Shown here piece after piece: positions 1-4,991 of a DNA stretch of 11,395 nt. The position numbers and the translations under genes were made by a program. The notes beneath the pieces were generated by a model. It was given only the letters and a program-made list of their open reading frames with translations. It had not been told where the DNA came from and did no database searches. Location of the stretch: assembly GCA_013415795.1 (NCBI GenBank), contig JAAEEL010000053.1, forward strand, positions 1 through 11,395, written 5' to 3'. How positions within the stretch are numbered: the stretch's first letter is position 1; the number at the start of each line of letters is the position of its first letter. This DNA is from Methanocellales archaeon (GTDB taxonomy: Archaea; Halobacteriota; UBA148).

Positions 1-1
1 T

Positions 2-433
2 AGCGAAATATTGAAATTAAAAAGAAAAATTGTATCAATAAAAAGAGTAGCACTCCCTCAAAGAGAAAAAATATCTTTCTTAGCCAAAAATGAATATAAA
101 TTTATTTTCAAAAAGTCAATCCCTTACTTTCGGGACGTTTATGATCATGCAATAAGGGTATCAGATACGATCGATAATTATAGGGAAGCGATAGGAAGTA
201 CTTTTGACGCTTACATGTCTGCTGTATCAAATAATATGAACGCAGTAATGAAGGTTCTGAGTATTATTGCTACGATTGCTTTACCACTAACTGTTATTTC
301 AGGGATATATGGTACCAATTTTGAGGTTTTGCCTGGGCAGCATGTTCAATTTGGATTTTGGTTGATGACTATTTTCATGTTAATGCTGGCTGGTACGATG
401 GTATATATATTTAGGAAGAGAGGTTGGTTTTAA
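2..433 (+). CDS. corA: CorA-family divalent metal channel, C-terminal part (5' end outside window)
   Basis: This is the C-terminal 143 residues of a CorA-type Mg2+/Co2+ channel of the cytoplasmic membrane. The frame is open to the window edge, and CorA proteins are usually about 300-370 residues, so the TTG at 11 is not taken as the start. The sequence shows the long stalk helix, a first membrane segment (coordinates about 248-310), the pore-mouth signature at 308-322 reading YGTNF, a short loop, a second membrane segment and the basic end RKRGWF. CorA normally has GMN at this place; here it is GTN (311-319). The GMN motif coordinates hydrated Mg2+, and variants occur in related transporters such as ZntB, so the transported ion is uncertain. 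No clear oligo-T terminator follows the stop. Confidence 0.85.
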   Translation, partial: SEILKLKRKIVSIKRVALPQREKISFLAKNEYKFIFKKSIPYFRDVYDHAIRVSDTIDNYREAIGSTFDAYMSAVSNNMNAVMKVLSIIATIALPLTVISGIYGTNFEVLPGQHVQFGFWLMTIFMLMLAGTMVYIFRKRGWF

Positions 434-668
434 AAAATTGCTATTAAAGTAAATCAAAAAATAATTTAGGTGAAAAGAAGCCCAATACTTTGAAGAAAAA
501 GTAGAGAAATAATCAAACTTAATTCATCGTAACCACAGAAATTATAAAAGTTAATTCTCATTTTTAGCATCCCATCCAACCAAAAATTAAATAATAATTT
601 ACTTAACTCTACAATTATATTTTAGGTTTAAAATAGCTACTGAACTCATCAAATCACCTTAAAAATTA

Positions 669-680
669 AATATATATTTA
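669..680 (+). promoter_or_regulatory. Archaeal TATA box before the AbrB-type gene
   Basis: The stretch AATATATATTTA is centred about 22 bases upstream of the ATG at 696. Archaeal transcription usually starts 24-28 bases after the TATA centre, so the mRNA would start at or almost at the ATG. No Shine-Dalgarno sequence is seen, which agrees with a leaderless message. Confidence 0.5.
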
Positions 681-695
681 AACAATTATTAAAAC

Positions 696-842
696 ATGAA
701 GGACAGAAAAATCCTGAAGGTTGGGTCGAGTTATATGGTTACTCTTCCAATGGACATCGTGAGAGGCTTCGGTTGGGACAAGAGCACCAGGATCAATGTT
801 AAGATAACTGGGAAAAAGACGATTGAGATATCCGAGGCGTGA
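696..842 (+). CDS. Small AbrB/MazE-type swapped-hairpin DNA-binding protein
   Basis: This 48-residue protein has the pattern of the AbrB/MazE/SpoVT domain: a first strand with KVGSSYMVTLP, a short helix around residues 19-25 (MDIVRGFGW), then strands RINVKI and KTIEIS. Such proteins dimerise by strand swapping and bind DNA as transcription regulators or as antitoxins. It is as long as a bare single domain and is therefore probably complete. No PIN or MazF toxin gene lies beside it, so a toxin-antitoxin role is not supported. The next gene on the same strand is an exported metallopeptidase 39 bases downstream, and the regulator may control its own region. The gene is clearly richer in GC than the spacer before it. 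The start rests on the TATA box placed about 22 bases upstream. Confidence 0.75.
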   Translation: MKDRKILKVGSSYMVTLPMDIVRGFGWDKSTRINVKITGKKTIEISEA

Positions 843-853
843 AAACTTTATGT
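841..853 (+). promoter_or_regulatory. Possible BRE/TATA promoter of the lipoprotein gene
   Basis: GAAAACTTTATGT overlaps the stop codon of the small AbrB-type gene. The purine-rich GAAAA resembles a BRE and CTTTATG a weak TATA box centred about 33 bases before the ATG at 882. Transcription would start a few bases before the ATG. Read-through from the upstream gene is an equally possible source of expression. Confidence 0.3.
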
Positions 854-881
854 AAGGCGTTGGACGATATAATATAGAGAT

Positions 882-1994
882 ATGAAGATAGGAAGGCGCA
901 AGTTCCTCAAGTCTCTTGCACTTGCCGGAGCTATAGCAGCCATGGGTTTTTCAGGATGTGTGTCGCATGAAGACCCGACTCCAACTCCCACTCCAACGCC
1001 CACTCAAAAACCAGAGGTAACACCAGAGAAAGTAGAAGATCAAGAAGAAGGGCCGGACAATGAGACTCTGATCGAGGGGATAATCTGGGATCCAGACGAG
1101 TTCGTAGGCATGACAGAGGAGCAGCAGTATCGGATGGAGATGGTCAATGAAATAAAGGCCTTTGCATTGGTGCTTGGCCTCAGCGAGACTGAGAATTTCA
1201 AGAGTTATGTAGCTGAGCTAGATGCCTACCACTACTATTTTTATGCCCCAGTTACCAGCCTGCCTTACGGCCTCGGGGATCCAGAGTTGCGCTTCGGCGT
1301 TGGTAAGCCGGAAGACGTAGTCATCGACTTGGATGAGTATGACGTCTTCTTCTTCTCTGTAGAGGCCGTGGCCGGCGTCAAGACACCTGTAACAAGAACG
1401 CTGATTGAAGCTCCGCTGAGCCGTTTCATTCATGTTGTTTTCCACGAGGAATGGCACGAACAAATAGACCTGCCGCTGGTCATCGAGGAGCCGAATGCTG
1501 AGGTCGTCAGTCACATTGCGAGCATGCTCTTTGCCGAAAAGAAGTTTGGCCCTTGTTCGGAGGAGTATAATGCCTTAAACCGACAATGGGAAAACAAACT
1601 GAGGGAGAGTGCGGTTTATGTGGACCACTACCACCAGCTTGAGACGTTATACTGCCAGTTCCATGCCAAGGATCTTTCCAGATCTGAAACGCTGCGTTTG
1701 AAGGATGTGATTCTGGAGTCGCTTGGGGAGGAGATCGAGGATATCTGGGGCGCTCGTCCAGAGCAGCTTAACAATGCCATTATTGCTTTCCAGATGACCT
1801 ATTACAGGCACATGAGCCTGATGCACCAAGTATTTCTGGCATTGAATTCAGACTTGGAGAGGACGATATCCTTGTTCCTCGCGATTCCAAGGCAGGGAGA
1901 GGGTGCTACCAGCCTTGACGAAATCAATGACATCGAGGCAGAGGTCATCGGCTACTTGGAGGACGTATTGGCAGAACGCTCTTCAAGGTGGTGA
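882..1994 (+). CDS. Tat-exported lipoprotein, predicted zinc metallopeptidase (HEEWH)
   Basis: The 370-residue protein begins with a twin-arginine signal (RRKFLK, residues 5-10), a hydrophobic stretch and a lipobox-like FSGC with Cys26, so it is probably folded inside the cell, exported by Tat and anchored outside. A TPTPTP spacer (32-41) and an acidic linker lead to the globular domain from about residue 73. HEEWH at 188-192 is a zinc-binding HExxH motif, and EEPNAE (202-207) has a possible third ligand. The layout (VNEIKAFALVLGL near 88-100, HExxH, an acidic ligand after about 13 residues, NNA.I..F.MTYY near 297-308) resembles the predicted aminopeptidase family COG4324/PF10023; this is a remembered family pattern, not a database result. 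Substrate is unknown. Its higher GC than both flanks hints at separate ancestry together with the AbrB-type gene. Confidence 0.7.
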   Translation: MKIGRRKFLKSLALAGAIAAMGFSGCVSHEDPTPTPTPTPTQKPEVTPEKVEDQEEGPDNETLIEGIIWDPDEFVGMTEEQQYRMEMVNEIKAFALVLGLSETENFKSYVAELDAYHYYFYAPVTSLPYGLGDPELRFGVGKPEDVVIDLDEYDVFFFSVEAVAGVKTPVTRTLIEAPLSRFIHVVFHEEWHEQIDLPLVIEEPNAEVVSHIASMLFAEKKFGPCSEEYNALNRQWENKLRESAVYVDHYHQLETLYCQFHAKDLSRSETLRLKDVILESLGEEIEDIWGARPEQLNNAIIAFQMTYYRHMSLMHQVFLALNSDLERTISLFLAIPRQGEGATSLDEINDIEAEVIGYLEDVLAERSSRW

Positions 1995-2053
1995 GTAAAG
2001 CATCGGCTCGTTATGGGGCAGACTGATCAGGGCTTCAGTAGGCGTTTGGGTAA

Positions 2054-2152
2054 CAGTCATACAAAACAGATGATATTGCAATTGATGAGACTAAAATTGG
2101 TGAGATTAAAGAAAGCAGTATAATTAAGACGAGGATACATCCTACTCTCTGA
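2054..2152 (+). pseudogene. Possible decayed coding fragment, transposase-like
   Basis: Between two in-frame stops (TAA 2051, TGA 2150) 32 codons read as a plausible protein piece that includes DDIAIDETKIGEIKESS. The string IDETKI is common in DDE-type transposases around a catalytic aspartate, but the piece is too short to assign. No start codon or ribosome site precedes it. It sits just before an inverted repeat. It could equally be chance. Confidence 0.2.
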
Positions 2153-2199
2153 ATTTTGATTCCGGATAAATATCCTCCTTCATGAGAAGATCAAAATTC
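2151..2199. repeat. 10-base inverted repeat with a nested hairpin
   Basis: GAATTTTGAT (2151-2160) is the exact reverse complement of ATCAAAATTC (2190-2199). Inside the loop, GGATAAATATCC (2164-2175) has its own 5-base arms GGATA and TATCC. The structure lies about 156 bases after the lipoprotein stop and 77 bases from the stop of the convergent membrane-protein gene. It could help end transcription or be a scar of an element; the sequence does not decide. Confidence 0.4.
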
Positions 2200-2275
2200 T
2201 GAATTCTTTCCTAATTTAATTAAGCGAGTATATTATTTTGATAGATTTGTAACATTAGAGGAGTAAGCAGAAAAT

Positions 2276-2788
2276 TTATTTTTTTGTTTTATTAAATAAT
2301 TGTTCTGCAGGGCAACCGATCTCTCTTTGTTTGCAATATTTGCATGCTAACGAGCCTCGAACCAGTGCATTACCGAAAAACGTAAGTAGGGCTAAGATTG
2401 CTATCATTGTTAATATAAACCAGTTAAAATCTATTATTAAAATTACAATACCTACTAACATTGGTATTATAGAAACCATAAAATCCGGAATTATATCTTT
2501 CCAAGTGATCTCATCTTGAATAAACCTTTTAGAATCCCCTTTATTAAATAATAAATAACTTAATTTCCCTTTACCAAAAGCACAGTATTTTCCGTAATAA
2601 TAGCAGTTAACACAACTTCTTCTCAAGATTCTTGCTTCTATCCATAGGATATAAAGCAAATAAATAGCTAACCACATAAGTCCTAATTGGTAAATTATAA
2701 ATGCACCTACCAAATAAATTGTAATCGAAAAAAAATTTGAAATGATGACTGCCCACCGGGGATAATTTTCATAATATTTTTTTTCCAT
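2276..2788 (-). CDS. Membrane protein with two C-x2-C-x6-C clusters, function unknown
   Basis: This 170-residue integral membrane protein has two hydrophobic hairpins (about residues 12-50 and 103-140), each followed by a cysteine cluster with identical spacing: C59-x2-C62-x6-C69 and C149-x2-C152-x6-C159. The first reads CVNCYYYGKYC followed by AFGKGK, the second CKYCKQREIGC. The clusters lie next to membrane segments and could bind metal (zinc or an Fe-S centre) or form disulfides; this is inference. The two halves look like a distant internal duplication. I recall similar proteins as hypothetical in methanogens but know no function. The ATG at 2788 is preceded by a TATA box at 2816-2823 and no Shine-Dalgarno. 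The methyltransferase gene lies 126 bases upstream on the same strand, with a probable terminator between. Confidence 0.8.
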   Translation of the reverse strand: MEKKYYENYPRWAVIISNFFSITIYLVGAFIIYQLGLMWLAIYLLYILWIEARILRRSCVNCYYYGKYCAFGKGKLSYLLFNKGDSKRFIQDEITWKDIIPDFMVSIIPMLVGIVILIIDFNWFILTMIAILALLTFFGNALVRGSLACKYCKQREIGCPAEQLFNKTKK

Positions 2789-2814
2789 ATATTTTTTTTA
2801 CTTCTTAATTTTTA

Positions 2815-2825
2815 GAATATAAACT
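2815..2825 (-). promoter_or_regulatory. TATA box of the six-cysteine membrane-protein gene
   Basis: On the minus strand AGTTTATATTC is centred about 31 bases before the ATG at 2788, with purine-rich GAAAGAAA immediately upstream as a BRE candidate. Transcription would start a few bases before the ATG, giving a very short leader. Confidence 0.45.
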
Positions 2826-2897
2826 TTTCTTTCGTATGACAGGCATGTTTATGATTGAATTTAATTAAAATATGCAATTTAGAGAATTTTCTGATCG

Positions 2898-2912
2898 TAG
2901 AAAAATAAATCA
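2898..2912 (-). terminator. Possible oligo-T terminator after the methyltransferase gene
   Basis: Directly after the methyltransferase stop, the minus strand reads TGATTTATTTTTCTA. Archaeal polymerases can terminate at such T-rich tracts without a hairpin. The next gene downstream has its own TATA box, which fits separate transcription. Confidence 0.3.
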
Positions 2913-2914
2913 GT

Positions 2915-3454
2915 CTAAGCAGTAAACTCAATAAAATAAAAGTTTTCATTAATGGTTTTTTCAATATGTTGTTTTTTTGCCATGTCTACCACTTCTTCTT
3001 TGGAGATTCTATGATTTACGGGTGGACCTAAATCAGCTTCTTTCTTCTGCCAATCAATAACTACAACTTTCCCATTTTCACTGAGGCTCTCAAAACACCC
3101 CGAAAGAAATTCTTTAGGTGATTCAATCTCATGAAGTACATTTACAAGAAGAATATAATCGGCTTTCACGTCAATTATTTTATCAGATTTTATTATCTCA
3201 AGATTCTCTCTAGCGCCAGCTCTTTTTTTGAGTTCATCAAGCATTCGTTCAGATGTGTCTATCGCAATTACTCTGCCCTCATCTCCAACAAAGTCTAAGG
3301 CAGGGGTGGTAAAATATCCGATACCGCACCCAAAATCGATCAAAACATCTCCTTGCTTAACTCCAATCTCTCTTAAAATATTTTCAGGAGGTAAAATCTC
3401 TCTCCTTCTTTTATTATCCAGCTTATTAAAATCTCCTTCAAATCTATGGGCCAT
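2915..3454 (-). CDS. Class I SAM-dependent methyltransferase
   Basis: This 179-residue protein has a Rossmann methyltransferase fold. Motif I, IDFGCGIGYF, is at about residues 39-48; the acidic end of strand 2 (AIDTSERML, Asp66) would bind the SAM ribose; LLVNVLHEI near 102-110 corresponds to motif IV. The methyl acceptor is unknown: no acceptor-binding domain or extra cysteine set as in arsenite methyltransferases is visible. The frame stays open to an ATG at 3493, but the ATG at 3454 is preferred. The protein then begins MAHRFEGDFNKLDN, as in relatives I remember, and a TATA box lies about 28 bases upstream of it, whereas the 13 extra residues are hydrophobic and unlike the family. It is transcribed away from the MgtE-type operon across a 344-base spacer. 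Confidence 0.8.
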   Translation of the reverse strand: MAHRFEGDFNKLDNKRRREILPPENILREIGVKQGDVLIDFGCGIGYFTTPALDFVGDEGRVIAIDTSERMLDELKKRAGARENLEIIKSDKIIDVKADYILLVNVLHEIESPKEFLSGCFESLSENGKVVVIDWQKKEADLGPPVNHRISKEEVVDMAKKQHIEKTINENFYFIEFTA

Positions 3455-3477
3455 CAAAATTAAATAACATACCACAT

Positions 3478-3487
3478 GTATAAAAAT
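3478..3487 (-). promoter_or_regulatory. TATA box that fixes the methyltransferase start
   Basis: The minus strand reads ATTTTTATAC, centred about 28 bases before the ATG at 3454. A leaderless mRNA would begin at that ATG. The box lies inside the longer frame that starts at 3493, which argues against the longer protein. Confidence 0.5.
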
Positions 3488-3534
3488 AACCATATTTTAC
3501 ATCTATCTTATCTTATTCAAAGGATGTAACTGCT

Positions 3535-3561
3535 CCATTTTTTTTAAAAAAAAATAAATGG
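3535..3561. repeat. A/T-rich inverted repeat in the divergent spacer
   Basis: CCATTTTTTTT (3535-3545) pairs with the segment 3551-3561 that ends AAATGG, giving 10 of 11 matching positions around a loop of five A bases. It lies between two divergent promoters, so it is badly placed to terminate either known gene. It may be a regulator site or belong to a lost gene. Confidence 0.4.
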
Positions 3562-3664
3562 AAATTTTATTGAATTTAGGACACTTTATACTCGCCAATC
3601 AGATCTAAACAGTAGTAAAACCATTTTGATGAATTGCATTTCATTTATCTCCTACACCTCTCAT

Positions 3665-3752
3665 TTAGGCGGAGGATTGCGTATCTACTCCAGCCCTTTC
3701 GAATTCTAACTTTGCTAATGCATCAATGATACGGGTTCATTCCTTTTCTCAT
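3665..3752 (-). pseudogene. Possible frame-broken coding remnant
   Basis: From an ATG at 3752 the minus strand encodes MRKGMNPYH and stops. One frame over, the same stretch continues as RIIDALAKLEFERAGVDTQ and then SSA before a TAA at 3665. Joined by a frameshift this would be a sensible peptide of about 30 residues. I cannot assign it to a family, and it may be chance. Confidence 0.18.
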
Positions 3753-3765
3753 TTTTTTTACAATC

Positions 3766-3775
3766 ACTTAAATAG
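3766..3775 (+). promoter_or_regulatory. TATA box of the MgtE-type operon
   Basis: ACTTAAATAG is centred about 28 bases before the ATG at 3799. No Shine-Dalgarno precedes the ATG, so the first gene is probably translated from a leaderless mRNA. Confidence 0.5.
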
Positions 3776-3798
3776 GAAATCTGTAATACGTATCGTAG

Positions 3799-4389
3799 AT
3801 GACAGAAGGCGATGAGTACCTCGGAGAGTATGCAAGCGTATATTCAATAGTTAAGCAAACGCTACCACTGCTCTTAATATGTGTTATTTTGGGCTTGCTT
3901 GCTGGCGTCGTTCTGGGGGCCATGGAATCCTCTTTAGAAGCTCTTCCGGGTCTTCTAGTGTTAGTGCCAGCTATCTTGGCTACACGAGGTAATATATTTG
4001 GAGCTTTTGGTTCTAGGCTTGGCTCCGCACTTCATCAGGGTTTGATCAGGCCAGAGCTGAAGAGAGACAACAATCTCATTCATAGCATAGCAGCTGCGCT
4101 CGTCGAAGGAGTAATAATGTCTATCTTTTTGGCCACTGTCGCTCATTATGTGATCCTGATGCTCGAAAGAGAAAGCATCGGAATAATTCCATTGATTGCA
4201 ATATCTCTGATAGCGGCGGTTGTATCAGGAATTGTGTTAACCGTATTTATCATAGTACTCGCATTTGCCGGATATAAGAGGGGCATAGATCCAGATAACA
4301 TAACTGGACCTATAGCTACCACTGTTGGTGATTTACTTGCAATGATTGCACTTTTTATGGCAGCAGAAGTCATATTGGGAGTGATATAG
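3799..4389 (+). CDS. MgtE-domain half permease, first of a pair
   Basis: The 196-residue membrane protein consists of one MgtE-type permease domain (PF01769; COG1824, permease similar to cation transporters). About five hydrophobic segments are visible. The family signatures are PGLLVLVPAILATRGNIFG (about residues 51-69), SRLGSALHQG (73-82) and DPDNITGPIATTVGD (164-178), where acidic residues line the metal path in MgtE channels. Bacterial MgtE also has cytoplasmic N and CBS domains; these are absent, so gating must come from elsewhere, probably the PhoU/TrkA_C protein encoded downstream. The second half permease starts on the base after this stop codon, so the two are surely cotranscribed. 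Transport of Mg2+ or another divalent cation is inferred. Confidence 0.8.
   Translation: MTEGDEYLGEYASVYSIVKQTLPLLLICVILGLLAGVVLGAMESSLEALPGLLVLVPAILATRGNIFGAFGSRLGSALHQGLIRPELKRDNNLIHSIAAALVEGVIMSIFLATVAHYVILMLERESIGIIPLIAISLIAAVVSGIVLTVFIIVLAFAGYKRGIDPDNITGPIATTVGDLLAMIALFMAAEVILGVI
4378..4386 (+). promoter_or_regulatory. Shine-Dalgarno supporting the TTG start of the second permease
   Basis: GGAGTGATA resembles the archaeal site GGAGGTGAT with one base missing. It lies inside the last codons of the first permease and ends three bases before the TTG at 4390, supporting that start directly after the upstream stop. Confidence 0.5.
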
Positions 4390-4947
4390 TTGCCGAATGA
4401 ATACAACGTCGTAAAGATTGTGAAGACTGCGCTTCCACTTCTCGCATTTGCCTCTCTTCTCGGAATCACATCTGGGGCAGTACTTGACACATATGGGGAC
4501 TTTTTTCTTACATCTCCCGGAACACTCATATTAGTACCTGTCATGATAGGCCTAGGCGGAAACTTGGGCTCTATTCTTGGCTCTAGAATCACGTCTGCCC
4601 TTCATCTCGGCATCGTCGAACTTAGAATAACGGACCATTTGCTAAGAAACAACGTTATCGCCATTTTCATTATTGGTGTGATATCTTTTTTTGCGGTAGG
4701 GGTCTTCGGGCAATTATTCTGCATTTTGTTTGGTTTCAAGAGCCCGGGTCTTATCAGAATGGTTTTAATATCTTCCATCTCTGGGGCTCTCCTAACATTG
4801 ATAATCGTACTCACTGCAATTTTTTCAGCCTTTGTATCCTATGGCTATGGTTTAGATCCAGATGACACGACGATACCAGTGGTTACAAGTATATCTGATA
4901 TATTTGGCATTTTAGCGCTGTTTGGTGTGATGCTGATGGTATTATAA
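4390..4947 (+). CDS. MgtE-domain half permease, second of a pair
   Basis: This 185-residue membrane protein is a paralogue of the gene before it, also with a single PF01769-type permease domain: PGTLILVPVMIGLGGNLGS (about residues 38-56), SRITSALHLG (60-69) and DPDDTTIPVVTSISD (157-171) align with the same motifs there. The start is TTG, immediately after the stop of the first permease and after an internal GGAGTGAT site; no in-frame ATG lies near the beginning. The two proteins probably pair as a heterodimer, as MgtE domains work as dimers; this is inference. No cytoplasmic CBS domain is present. Confidence 0.8.
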   Translation: MPNEYNVVKIVKTALPLLAFASLLGITSGAVLDTYGDFFLTSPGTLILVPVMIGLGGNLGSILGSRITSALHLGIVELRITDHLLRNNVIAIFIIGVISFFAVGVFGQLFCILFGFKSPGLIRMVLISSISGALLTLIIVLTAIFSAFVSYGYGLDPDDTTIPVVTSISDIFGILALFGVMLMVL

Positions 4948-4950
4948 AAA

Positions 4951-4968
4951 AGAAAAAGCATTTATCCA
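4951..4968 (+). promoter_or_regulatory. Possible internal promoter before the PhoU/TrkA_C gene
   Basis: A purine-rich BRE-like AGAAAAAGCA is followed by TTTATCCA centred about 28 bases before the ATG at 4992. The 44-base gap after the second permease and the lack of a Shine-Dalgarno suggest that this gene may have its own leaderless transcript in addition to read-through. Confidence 0.35.
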
Positions 4969-4991
4969 TTGCTTATAATTAGTTGATTGTT

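Larger units (their letters stand above)
3488..3798. other. Gene-poor spacer between divergent genes
   Basis: About 310 bases separate the methyltransferase promoter from the MgtE-type operon. Besides the operon TATA box it holds an A/T-rich inverted repeat (3535-3561) and, on the minus strand, a short protein-like stretch broken by a frame change (3665-3752). No intact gene, tRNA or clear structured RNA was found. Confidence 0.6.

Noticed and set aside
696..842. AbrB-type protein as antitoxin of a toxin-antitoxin pair
   Set aside because: No PIN, MazF or other toxin-like gene lies beside it; the next gene encodes an exported peptidase.
1218..1514. Minus-strand frame of 98 codons inside the lipoprotein gene
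   Set aside because: It is opposite the HEEWH domain, which carries clear family motifs; no promoter or ribosome site supports it.
2013..2123. Small 36-codon plus-strand frame starting at 2013
   Set aside because: It has no ribosome site or promoter and no family pattern; the neighbouring frame is more protein-like but also broken.
3455..3493. Longer N-terminus for the methyltransferase starting at the ATG at 3493
   Set aside because: The extra 13 residues are hydrophobic and unlike the family, and the best TATA box lies inside this stretch about 28 bases before the ATG at 3454.
4146..4592. 148-codon minus-strand frame across the permease pair
   Set aside because: It spans two strongly recognised MgtE-domain genes and shows no domain of its own.
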